Positions 39,654-47,562 of a stretch of DNA of 64,000 nucleotides are shown here, one piece after another. The notes below the pieces were generated by a model, which saw nothing but the letters and a program-made list of their open reading frames with translations, was not told the origin of the DNA and did no database searches. The stretch covers positions 62,001-126,000 of the forward strand of contig NZ_NIXK01000008.1 in assembly GCF_002763455.1 (NCBI RefSeq), in the 5' to 3' direction. This stretch comes from Lentibacillus sediminis (GTDB taxonomy: Bacteria > Bacillota > Bacilli > Bacillales > Amphibacillaceae). The position numbers were made by a program, and so were the translations under genes. Numbering within the stretch: position 1 is the stretch's first letter; every line of letters starts with the position of its first letter.

Positions 39654-40859
39654 TTATTGGTTCATAATCGGTGGTGCCGTTTCTTCCGGTGTCAGCACCT
39701 CGTTCAACACAGGCACCGGATAATCAACTTCCTCACTTTCTTCCAGCGTAATCGAGTACATTGACTGCAATGCTTGGTGATCCTCCGGTCGGAAGGTCAT
39801 GGTGCCTTTCGGTGTTTCAAAACTCATCCCTTCCATTGTTTCGATCAAGGTGTCCGCATTGGTGTCCCCCTCTGTCTGTTCCAGCGCCTCAACAATTGAA
39901 ATTGCCGCGCTCATCCCACCAGGGGTAAACAAATCTGGCACCTCCCCGTCGTAACGCGCTTTATGCTCTTCAACCAGCCAGTCATTTACTTCGTTATCCG
40001 GCAAGGTATGGTAATAGACAGTGAACCCTTCCATCCCGACAAGGTCGTTCATCGTACGTAATGCAGCAATATCCGGGGCACCGGTCGTGATTTTTATGCC
40101 CTGCTCCTGCAATTGCATATCGACAATCTGGCTCCAAGGTGAATTTGCCCCTGACCAGACAACGAATAAATAGTCCGGATCTGCTTCAATGATTTTCTGG
40201 ATATTAGCAGTGAAATCTGTTGCCGCCTGATCAGCATATTCTTCATGAATGATTTCGGCTCCCAGGTCTTCTGCAGCCGTCTTAAATGCAGCAACTCCAT
40301 CATGCCCAAAGGAATAATCAGGAGCCAATGTGGCAATTTCCACTCCTTCTTCGGCGATCGCAGCAGCCGCTGCCACTGCATCCTGGGCCGAATTTCTCCC
40401 TGTCCGGAAAATGTAATCATTGTATTCCGACCCGGTAATGCTGTCCGCGGTAGCCGGTTCCACGACCATAATTGTTTCATATTGTTCAGCCAGCGGTGTC
40501 ACCGCAAGCGTATCCCCTGAGCTGGATGATCCCACCAGGAAATCCACCTGCTCATCTTCCAGGAGAGCCAATGCCTTTTGCCGGGCTACCGTAGCGTCGG
40601 TCTCTGTATCTTCAAAGATGACTTCAATTTCCTTTCCCGCCACTTCCATTGTTCCGTCGGTCGCATATTCCAGACCCAGCTCAAAACCACGCTGCGTTTG
40701 CTCCCCATATGCCTCCAACGCACCAGTCAAAGATGCAAGCACCCCGATTTTCACCGTATCATCCGAGCCGCCTGAAGCTTCTTCACTGCCCCCGCATGCT
40801 GCCAAGAAACCAGCCAGCAGCACAGCAGCAAGCAAACCAACCATACGATTAAACTTCAT
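39654..40859 (-). CDS. livJ: ABC transporter substrate-binding lipoprotein, LivJ/LivK family
   Basis: A 401-residue type I periplasmic-binding-fold protein. Signal peptide with lipobox LAAC followed by a GGSEEASGGSDD linker, then VKIGVLASLTGALEAYGEQT, VGSSSSGDTLAVTPLAEQYE and LAPDYSFGHDGVAAF as in LivJ/AmiC-like proteins. Ligand unknown; the neighbours suggest a carboxylate rather than leucine. AAGGGGG lies 9 bp before the ATG. First gene of the transporter operon, driven by the SARP-type promoter at 40904-40936. Confidence 0.9.
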   Translation of the reverse strand: MKFNRMVGLLAAVLLAGFLAACGGSEEASGGSDDTVKIGVLASLTGALEAYGEQTQRGFELGLEYATDGTMEVAGKEIEVIFEDTETDATVARQKALALLEDEQVDFLVGSSSSGDTLAVTPLAEQYETIMVVEPATADSITGSEYNDYIFRTGRNSAQDAVAAAAAIAEEGVEIATLAPDYSFGHDGVAAFKTAAEDLGAEIIHEEYADQAATDFTANIQKIIEADPDYLFVVWSGANSPWSQIVDMQLQEQGIKITTGAPDIAALRTMNDLVGMEGFTVYYHTLPDNEVNDWLVEEHKARYDGEVPDLFTPGGMSAAISIVEALEQTEGDTNADTLIETMEGMSFETPKGTMTFRPEDHQALQSMYSITLEESEEVDYPVPVLNEVLTPEETAPPIMNQ

Positions 40860-40903
40860 TACTGTTGTCCCCCTTTATTTGTGGTGCTTTTTTGCTTGTC
40901 ATT

Positions 40904-40936
40904 ATCATAATCCGAAGCAGTTACAGGGAAGTTACA
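40904..40936 (-). promoter_or_regulatory. SARP-type activated promoter of the livJ operon
   Basis: Read leftward: TGTAACT, TCCC, TGTAACT (40919-40936), 9 bp, then TATGAT as -10 (40904-40909). Heptamer, 4-bp gap and 9-bp distance to the -10 are the same as at 32808-32840, although the intervening bases differ. Confidence 0.72.
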
Positions 40937-40974
40937 ATGGGCGGGTAGTTGCGGCACAGGGTAGTTGCTTAACC

Positions 40975-41170
40975 GTGAGTGGGGGCTTCCGGGCGTAAGT
41001 GGAAATCTCGGTGCGTGAGCGGGGACTTCTGCCCTTCTGCCGAAACTTCTGCTCGTGGGCCGAAACTTCTGCCCGTGTGCGGGAACTTCTGCTCGTATGC
41101 CGAAACTTCTGCCCGTGGGCCGAAACTTCTGCCCTTGCGCGGGAACTTCCGGCCTTGAGCGGGAATCCCA
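40975..41170 (+). repeat. 20-bp tandem array C
   Basis: About ten units of 20 bp such as TGCCGAAACTTCTGCCCGTG, with core GAAACTTCTGCYC. Units at 41021-41160 are in exact register. The core GAARYTTCTGCTC is shared with arrays A and B. It fills the gap between the regulator's stop and the livJ promoter; no other feature is seen between 40940 and 41222. Confidence 0.9.
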
Positions 41171-41222
41171 CCTCCAAACCAAACAAAAAACTGCCCAAGC
41201 TATAACAAGCCTGTGACAGTCC

Positions 41223-44200
41223 TCAATAATGCGTATACAATTCACCGGACGCGATGATCAACTCATACATCTCCTGTGTCGCTTCCATTGGCTCCACGCC
41301 CAGTTCCTCATTCAGGATTCGGCTGCATCGTTCATACCAGCGGATCGCTTGTGGCCGGTTGTTGTTCTGGTAATAACTGTACATCATCAGCCGGTAAGCC
41401 TCTTCCCATGTATTATCCACCGCCAGTATTTTTTCACACCATTCGATACAAAGGTGGAAGTCAAGCAGCCGGACGGCAAGCTGGGCCAATTTCTCCGCCC
41501 CGCGCAAATATAACAGCTGCAAACGTTCCCTTTCTGCCAAACTCCAGGAAGCAAAACGAAGCTCAGCCAGATAATTTCCCTGGTACAGCTGCAGCCCGCT
41601 TTCCAGCAGTTCTTTTGCCGATTTGGGATCTTTCTCCTCCAGGCCGCTCATGATTCGTTCCTCAAACTGATGAATGTCAAGTTCATAACCTGCATCCATA
41701 TTTAAGCCATAGGCACTGCCGCTGCGCGTAATGAAAAAGGAATCTTCTCTCGCCTTGCGATGCGGTTCCAGCGCTTTCAACAAAGCATTCAGCGTCACTT
41801 TGAATTTTTTGTTTGCTGTTTGCTCCGCTTCTTCGGGCCACAGATGATGAAAAATTTCTTCCTTGACGAGTAAGTGGTCCCGATTCGTAATGAACAGTGC
41901 AAACAATTCTTTTGCTTTGCCCCGCTGCCAGTCCTGCGGTTCCAGTTTCTTTGCGCCAAGCCATACATTCAGCCCGCCAAGTGTATGAATGGCCAGTGTA
42001 TATCCGGGATGAGTCTTGATATCTTCCCCATAGCCCAATTCATACAGCAGCCTGGACACATAAAGCGGATCGATTTGCAGCTCTTTTGCCTTCAAGAGCA
42101 TTGGAGCAATATTCTTCATATCTGCCGGGCCAAAGGTCGTCCGTTTTTGCAGGAAAAATTCATACTGCCCTGTGCGCACTTCCTGGAGAAAACGCTGCAT
42201 TTGCTCATGGAAGGCGGGGTCATCCTGCTTTTCCATGGCAATATACGCAACCCAGAAATCAGTAACCATCACGCCATAGCGGTCGCCGCAGGATATCATA
42301 TCCGCCCGCACCTTCCCTATAAGACATGAGGCCTTTAGATAATTTCCATTGTAAATTTCCGTCAGACCGCGACCCAGTTTGATCATCGCACTCAGCCAGC
42401 GGTCATTCACCTTTTCCGTTTCGATTAAGCCTTTATCAGCATGCCGGATTGCCCGTTCATAATCCTGCTTCTTTCCATAAAGAATAGCAAGTCCCATATG
42501 CGGTTCTGCTTTACCGCGGGAGACATTGATTTTTTCCATAATGTCCAGCGCCGTCTCATAACATTCGACAGCCAAATCCATATCATACTGATCAAGAAGC
42601 TGCACGGCATGACCCATCCGCATCCAGCCGCAGGCCTCCACAAATGGTGATTGAATGGAGAGCCCTAACTGAATGCCGGCGGCGCCCAGCTTTTTCCCCT
42701 CCAGCGCATTGCCCATATATGCCTCAATGATTGAAAGCAGGATATCCGTTTCCCTGTGGGACTGCGGCAGGTGCTTGGTGTTCTGTTCCACAGCTGCACC
42801 TTTTCGTTCGATGAGCAGTTGTTTCGCTTTTGTCAGCCTGCCTGTTCGAAGGTAAATGCGTGCCAGCAGATTGCTTTCTTCCACCGGGAGATCCAACAAG
42901 GTAGCCCGGTCGTACCACGTCTCCGCCTTAACTGCCTGCCCCGCATTCAATAGATTTTCCGCCATCAGCATATACAGCCGGGCCATCTCCTCCTTGGGGG
43001 CCTTTGCTTTTTCCCGCATGTGGATCGCCTGATTGACGAAACGTTCCGCCTTATCCGGCTGGATTGTATCCAGATAAATTCGCGCCTTCCCTTCATATGC
43101 CAGTCCTGCAAGGTAATAGTAATCTGCCTCGTCTTCCGGAACCAGATTAATGATTGTTTCATAGTTTTGCTCCGCCTGTTCATATAGCGAACGATAGCGC
43201 TCAATCTCCCCCTGGTAAAAATACAGCGCCGGATATTTTTGCTTACATACACCTGGCAAGCTGATCAGCAGTTCAAACAAAATTTGCAGTCTGCCTGTGC
43301 GCAGCATTTCTGGCGCGTGCTGATTCAGGAGAGAGGCTATGGCAGGGTAGGCTTCTATTCGTTGATAATGATAGAGTGCAGTCTCTATATCCTGCCTGCT
43401 TTCATAATAATCTGCCGCTCGTTTATGCAGCTCCTTGTATTCCGCTTCATACTGCAAATGCAGGCGATTTTCCAAAAACGCTTTAAACAATGCATGATAG
43501 CGGTAATACTCTCCTTTCGCCTCCACAATAAACGCATTCTGTTTCACGAGCCCTGCCAGAATCTCCTTCGACCCCTGCAGCTGCAAGATTTGATCGCAGG
43601 CATCTGGACTAAGCACCTCCATTACACTCGACTGCAGTAAAAATTGCTGGATGATTAAAGATTGCTTGGACAAAACTTCCGAAGCCAAATAATCAAACAA
43701 ATCCTCCAGCGACTTCTGCCTGTTTTGGAAAATCTCCTCGATCGAGATTGACTCTGCCTGCAGCTGCTGGATCAGCATGTTGAAGGCAATGGTCCACCCC
43801 TCGGTCAATTGGAAAATTTTACTGACCTCATCATCACTGATCTTAAGATGCTGCATATCTTCCAAAATGAAAGACATCTCCTCCTGTGATAAGGACAAGT
43901 CTTCCTGCGTGATCTCTAGCAGCTCTCCTTTAAGTTTTAATTTGGGAACAACCTCCCAATCCGGCTTGGTCCTGCTTGAAACCACCAGGTGCAAATTGGA
44001 CGGAATATGCTCAAGGACAAACAAAAGCCACTGTTTTATCTCCTTCGAATGCACCACATGGTGAAAGTCATCCAATACAAGCACCACTTGACTCCTGAGT
44101 TCCATTACTTCGTTTATCCAAGTAGAGGCGAGTGCATAGACCTCCTCCGTCGATAAGTAATTAGCAATGGCTTCCAACTCTTTTTGGATGAGCGTTCCAA

Positions 44201-44480
44201 ATTGCGGATGCCTATATTTGATGGACCGAATTAATTTTGTCAGAAAAGGCAGGATGTCATCATCATTTTGCGAAAGGGAATACCAGCAGGCATCTGTGGC
44301 ATTATCATGAATAAACAAAGACATCGCTGTGCTTTTTCCATAGCCGGCACCTGCATATAGCAGTGTCAGCCGATATGCAGGGATATTGCTTAGTTTTCTG
44401 TTCAGCTGGTTGCGCCGCACAAACCATTCCTTCACAGGCGGCGGAGCAAACTGGCTTTGAATAATCGGTATCGTTCCCAT
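41223..44480 (-). CDS. STAND ATPase regulator with C-terminal SARP (winged helix + BTAD) module
   Basis: A 1085-residue transcription factor. Residues about 20-350 form a MalT-like NTPase: Walker A GAGYGKST at 44-51, Walker B VVLVLDDFHH, sensor SSRTKPD, and the winged-helix tail. Residues about 350-820 are TPR-like helices. From about 829, TLGGLNVWLG, RGKAKELFALFITNR and EEIFHHLWPE mark an OmpR-like winged helix, then BTAD helices with YQGNYLAEL and EELGVEP. MalT relatives normally end in a LuxR domain; here it is replaced by a SARP module, the reverse of the AfsR order. ATG has GGAGGG upstream. I infer it activates the flanking cluster, perhaps on sensing an acyl-CoA or carboxylate. Confidence 0.88.
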   Translation of the reverse strand: MGTIPIIQSQFAPPPVKEWFVRRNQLNRKLSNIPAYRLTLLYAGAGYGKSTAMSLFIHDNATDACWYSLSQNDDDILPFLTKLIRSIKYRHPQFGTLIQKELEAIANYLSTEEVYALASTWINEVMELRSQVVLVLDDFHHVVHSKEIKQWLLFVLEHIPSNLHLVVSSRTKPDWEVVPKLKLKGELLEITQEDLSLSQEEMSFILEDMQHLKISDDEVSKIFQLTEGWTIAFNMLIQQLQAESISIEEIFQNRQKSLEDLFDYLASEVLSKQSLIIQQFLLQSSVMEVLSPDACDQILQLQGSKEILAGLVKQNAFIVEAKGEYYRYHALFKAFLENRLHLQYEAEYKELHKRAADYYESRQDIETALYHYQRIEAYPAIASLLNQHAPEMLRTGRLQILFELLISLPGVCKQKYPALYFYQGEIERYRSLYEQAEQNYETIINLVPEDEADYYYLAGLAYEGKARIYLDTIQPDKAERFVNQAIHMREKAKAPKEEMARLYMLMAENLLNAGQAVKAETWYDRATLLDLPVEESNLLARIYLRTGRLTKAKQLLIERKGAAVEQNTKHLPQSHRETDILLSIIEAYMGNALEGKKLGAAGIQLGLSIQSPFVEACGWMRMGHAVQLLDQYDMDLAVECYETALDIMEKINVSRGKAEPHMGLAILYGKKQDYERAIRHADKGLIETEKVNDRWLSAMIKLGRGLTEIYNGNYLKASCLIGKVRADMISCGDRYGVMVTDFWVAYIAMEKQDDPAFHEQMQRFLQEVRTGQYEFFLQKRTTFGPADMKNIAPMLLKAKELQIDPLYVSRLLYELGYGEDIKTHPGYTLAIHTLGGLNVWLGAKKLEPQDWQRGKAKELFALFITNRDHLLVKEEIFHHLWPEEAEQTANKKFKVTLNALLKALEPHRKAREDSFFITRSGSAYGLNMDAGYELDIHQFEERIMSGLEEKDPKSAKELLESGLQLYQGNYLAELRFASWSLAERERLQLLYLRGAEKLAQLAVRLLDFHLCIEWCEKILAVDNTWEEAYRLMMYSYYQNNNRPQAIRWYERCSRILNEELGVEPMEATQEMYELIIASGELYTHY

Positions 44481-44607
44481 GCTGGTTTTCCCTCCTTTTT
44501 GGTGATGATCTTTCTTTTCCTTTTATACTAAAAATCATATGTTGAAACCGCTTTAATTTATGCCCTCATCAATACTTCTTCCTTTTATTTTAAAGGAAAA
44601 TATAGAA

Positions 44608-44637
44608 AATGAATAGACCGTTTTCGATCTATTCATT
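44608..44637 (-). terminator. Terminator of yebE
   Basis: Read leftward: AATGAATAGATCG, AAAA loop, CGGTCTATTCATT, then TTC and a T/A-rich tail, 10 bp after the yebE stop. Confidence 0.75.
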
Positions 44638-44646
44638 CTTTCCTCT

Positions 44647-45291
44647 CTATTCCGGCTTGCTCGGACCTGTTTGATTTTTTAAAGGCGGTGTGCCTAAAGG
44701 TTCCTCCGGCGGAGCTTCAGCCGGTGCACCAGCCTCTTTTTTCTTCCTTGGGTTCATCAGTCTTCCTTTGCGTACCTGCTTGACCCAGAAACCGCCATGG
44801 ATCTGTTTCGGTTCATAGGAGATAATGAAGGCTTTCTCATCAATTTCTTTTATCGTTTCATAAAGACGCAGCTCGTATTTCCGTGGTGTCAGGATTTGCA
44901 TGGAAAGCCGGTCGCCATCCATTCCATAGGCAAACGAACTGGTTACGCCATAGCCCTTATCCCGGAGTTTGCGCGTAAATTCAAAATCCGGATTGGTCGA
45001 AATCACATTCACCGTAATATAGCCCAGCGCCAGCTTTTCCTCAATTTTCGTGCCGACAACAACCCCTGTGCCAAATCCGACAGCGTAGGCAATAAGGTTT
45101 TGGATCTGGTCCAAATTATCCAGCACCAGCCCAAGCCCAAGTACATAGATCACAATTTCAAACATACTGACAAATGCCGCGACATAGCGCCGTCCCTTTA
45201 ATGTAAGGATCATCCTTAGAGTTGATAGGGTGACATATACGATATTAATTACAAGTATGATCGCGACCATGGCAAACGCGTTTTCCAGCAA
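44647..45291 (-). CDS. yebE: UPF0316 membrane protein, YebE-like (DUF2179)
   Basis: A 214-residue protein with three hydrophobic segments ([41 protein letters not shown]) and a soluble DUF2179-type C-domain ([20 protein letters not shown]). The tail is rich in Pro, Glu and Lys. The frame is open from 45351, but TTG 45291 has AGGAGGT 7 bp upstream and matches the family N-terminus. In B. subtilis yebE sits among purine genes, as here. Function unknown; DUF2179 domains are suspected of nucleotide sensing. Confidence 0.85.
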   Translation of the reverse strand: MLENAFAMVAIILVINIVYVTLSTLRMILTLKGRRYVAAFVSMFEIVIYVLGLGLVLDNLDQIQNLIAYAVGFGTGVVVGTKIEEKLALGYITVNVISTNPDFEFTRKLRDKGYGVTSSFAYGMDGDRLSMQILTPRKYELRLYETIKEIDEKAFIISYEPKQIHGGFWVKQVRKGRLMNPRKKKEAGAPAEAPPEEPLGTPPLKNQTGPSKPE

Positions 45292-45515
45292 TGTGAAGAC
45301 CTCCTGTATTTCTGTTACTTTAGAATAACCTATATAGAAATTATATGGCAATTAATTGAGAGCAATGAAGGGAAATTCATTCCCGTACCATTATTTTATA
45401 ATTTGTTAACCCACTTGTTTCCACAGACCTATTGAGCTATCCTAAAGAAAGTAATCCCTTCCCGTAAGTAATAATAAGCCCCCTTGATTAGCACATGTAA
45501 AGGAGCGCCGCCGTT

Positions 45516-46010
45516 ATTGTAAAAATAAAGTCGTCTGAAGTTAAGTCCAAAATATTTTTATTACACGATGTAATTTCCATTGGTTCCATCCTTGCTTTAT
45601 CCCTGTATTTAATTAACATTTGGGATTATCTTCCTGACCAGATCCCCGTTCATTTTACAAATGGAGAGGCGGATCGATACGGGTCAAAATGGTATACAAC
45701 TTTAATGATCTTGATTACTGTTATTTTTTACGTATCAGGATTACTCATCAGACGCTTTGCACATAAATTTAGCTATCAAGGAAAAAAGATAGACTCATAC
45801 GCTGAACTGAAGAAACAAAAACTGATTATAAGCTGGACTTCCCTTGGGGCTGTTTTGCTCTTCTCCGTTTTCAGCTTGGAGTTTATACAAATTTCCCTGC
45901 CATCCCAAAATGGGCTTGGACAAATTCATTTGAGCTTTATAGGTATCCTGGTGATCGGCGCGTTTACCTATCATATTTTTGAAGGTATTAAGCATGCCAA
46001 AAAGAAATAA
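45516..46010 (+). CDS. DUF1648 (SdpI-like N-domain) membrane protein with non-standard start
   Basis: The frame runs from an in-frame TAA at 45498 to 46010 and encodes about 164 residues. The DUF1648 motif WDYLPDQIPVHFTNGEADRYG lies at 45624-45686, upstream of the first ATG (45705), so that ATG cannot be the true start. No ATG, GTG or TTG occurs in frame after the TAA. AAAGGAG at 45499-45505 is followed by in-frame GTT 45513 and ATT 45516. I suggest ATT 45516 as start; a small frameshift is the alternative. Three to four membrane segments (ISIGSILALSLYL, LMILITVIFYVSGLL, IISWTSLGAVLLFSV, IGILVIGAFTYH). Function unknown. Confidence 0.65.
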   Translation: MVKIKSSEVKSKIFLLHDVISIGSILALSLYLINIWDYLPDQIPVHFTNGEADRYGSKWYTTLMILITVIFYVSGLLIRRFAHKFSYQGKKIDSYAELKKQKLIISWTSLGAVLLFSVFSLEFIQISLPSQNGLGQIHLSFIGILVIGAFTYHIFEGIKHAKKK

Positions 46011-46042
46011 ACCAGGTTTCTTTCAAGAAACTGCTAAAAACA

Positions 46043-46094
46043 TGCCACCTCCTTACAACTATAATCGATTATAGTTATGAAAAGGTGGCATTTT
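46043..46094. terminator. Bidirectional terminator with a nested 20-bp palindrome
   Basis: Outer stem TGCCACCT / AGGTGGCA followed by TTTT. The inner part AACTATAATCGATTATAGTT (46057-46076) is a perfect palindrome. It serves the DUF1648 gene on the plus strand and the MOSC gene on the minus strand. Confidence 0.8.
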
Positions 46095-46129
46095 CATTTA
46101 AAAAAGTAAATTCCCAAAGCTGTTTGCCC

Positions 46130-46735
46130 TCAAGAACGGTTATAAATCAGCTTGCGTTCTGCGGATACCTTGCCGAAAAGCCTTTGCTTAAGTGGACGCT
46201 TCCAGCTCTTAGCTAGCAAGTCGCATTCCAGAAGGTCATGTGCCAATCGCAGATCATCCTGATTTAGAAATAGAACTTCATTACAGGCGGCAACCGACCA
46301 TCTCGAATAAGGCTGTTCGATCAAGGCCAAGTCAGTTTGCGGCTGCACGTAGCCTTCCTCAAGCACACGGAAATACCAGCCGGTTTTGCCGCTTTGCTGC
46401 ATCTGCTGCACAATCTCCCGGTCTGCTGACGGATCCCAATAAGGCTGATATGGCTGGGAGACCTGCAGAACGGCGTTGCCCATTTGAAAAACATCGCCAA
46501 TGCAGACGGTAAACTCGTCCATTTCCAATACGGAAAAATGCTCACCCATTGAACCGATATCCAAGTCAGGGCGCTGCAGATCATTTTGCCACGCTGTATA
46601 GTGTTTTATCGGGTAGGCGAAAACGGCTATGTCCGCATCCTTGGCTTCACCGGAAAATCCGCTTTTGCCAAGCCAGAAACCATTCTCGCTCGAATCTGCC
46701 TCGGTGAATATTTTATGTACGTATGGTTCGTCCAT
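46130..46735 (-). CDS. MOSC-domain protein, YiiM-like, lacking the conserved Cys
   Basis: A 201-residue MOSC protein with MGEHFSVLEMDEFTVCIGDV, QVSQPYQPYW, QQMQQSGKTGWYFRVLEEGY and a C-terminal helical tail, as in YiiM/YflK. MOSC domains carry a conserved Cys that handles sulfur or molybdenum-cofactor ligands, in these proteins within SQPRxPC. Here the motif reads SQPYQPYW, with Tyr99 at the Cys position and the Arg replaced as well. Activity against N-hydroxylated bases or as a sulfur carrier is therefore doubtful. GGTGG precedes the ATG. Confidence 0.82.
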   Translation of the reverse strand: MDEPYVHKIFTEADSSENGFWLGKSGFSGEAKDADIAVFAYPIKHYTAWQNDLQRPDLDIGSMGEHFSVLEMDEFTVCIGDVFQMGNAVLQVSQPYQPYWDPSADREIVQQMQQSGKTGWYFRVLEEGYVQPQTDLALIEQPYSRWSVAACNEVLFLNQDDLRLAHDLLECDLLAKSWKRPLKQRLFGKVSAERKLIYNRS

Positions 46736-46846
46736 CGTGCCACCCGCTCCCCATCTGTGATATAGTATAGTTTATTAGAAAAGCTTAAGATTCGCTACTG
46801 TTTTACAATATTCGGCAAAAATCCTGAATATGAGGAGGGGGCAACC

Positions 46847-47371
46847 ATGTCAAAAACAAAAACAGCAACATTTGCCGGCGGGTGCTTCTGGTGTATGGTA
46901 AAACCATTTGATCAGTGGGACGGCGTGCACAGCGTCATTTCCGGCTATACCGGCGGCCATACAGAAAACCCGACATACGAGGAAGTGAAAAGCGGAACGA
47001 CTGGTCATTTTGAGGCAGTGGAAATCACTTATGATCCAGACATCATTGCGTTTGAAGAAATCCTCCCCATCTTTTGGCAGCAAATCGACCCGACAGACGA
47101 CAGTGGGCAATTTCAGGACAGAGGAGACTCGTACCGGGCGGCGATTTTTTATCATAATGAAGATCAGCAGCGGCTGGCGGAGAATTCCAAACAGCAGCTT
47201 GCGGACAGCGGGAAATTCTCCAAGCCGATTGTGACCCCAATTTTGCCGGCAGCGACTTTTTATCCTGCAGAGGAATATCATCAGGACTTTTATAAGAAAA
47301 ACGAAAAGGAATATAAAGAAGACCGTGCTAAGTCCGGACGGGATGAATTTATTGAAGAAGTTTGGAAGTGA
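46847..47371 (+). CDS. msrA: Peptide-methionine (S)-S-oxide reductase MsrA
   Basis: A 174-residue repair enzyme reducing methionine-S-sulfoxide. The GGCFWC motif gives the reactive Cys13 and Cys16; SGYTGGHTENPTYEEV, SGTTGHFEAVEITYDP and PAEEYHQDFY are the other family marks. No C-terminal resolving Cys is seen, so Cys16 or thioredoxin probably resolves. GAGGAGG lies 8 bp before the ATG. Confidence 0.95.
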   Translation: MSKTKTATFAGGCFWCMVKPFDQWDGVHSVISGYTGGHTENPTYEEVKSGTTGHFEAVEITYDPDIIAFEEILPIFWQQIDPTDDSGQFQDRGDSYRAAIFYHNEDQQRLAENSKQQLADSGKFSKPIVTPILPAATFYPAEEYHQDFYKKNEKEYKEDRAKSGRDEFIEEVWK

Positions 47372-47408
47372 TAAGGACGGCAGCTCATTTTGTTTGGGAG
47401 TCGCACTT

Positions 47409-47503
47409 AGGGTTGAAGTTTCCACTCTGGGGTTGAAGTTTCTGCGGGTTGAAGTTTCCGCTCTCGGGTTGAAGTTTCTGCTCTCCCGCCGAATCCCCCG
47501 CTC
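47409..47503 (+). repeat. 20-bp tandem array B
   Basis: About five units of the array A type (GGGTTGAAGTTTCTGCTCTC), one shortened by 3 bp. It sits just downstream of msrA, between two converging genes. Confidence 0.88.
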
Positions 47504-47525
47504 CTGGACGCTCAATAAACGCGCA

Positions 47526-47558
47526 AAAACCGGTGCAACAAATGAGTGCACCGGTTTT
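47526..47558. terminator. Bidirectional terminator between msrA and the N-monooxygenase gene
   Basis: AAAACCGGTGCA, loop ACAAATGAG, TGCACCGGTTTT: a perfect 12-bp stem with T-tracts on both strands. Confidence 0.9.
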
Positions 47559-47562
47559 TCAG

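Noticed and set aside
40859-41245. Minus-strand frames of 88 and 128 codons over array C
   Set aside because: Same cause; they also cover the livJ promoter.
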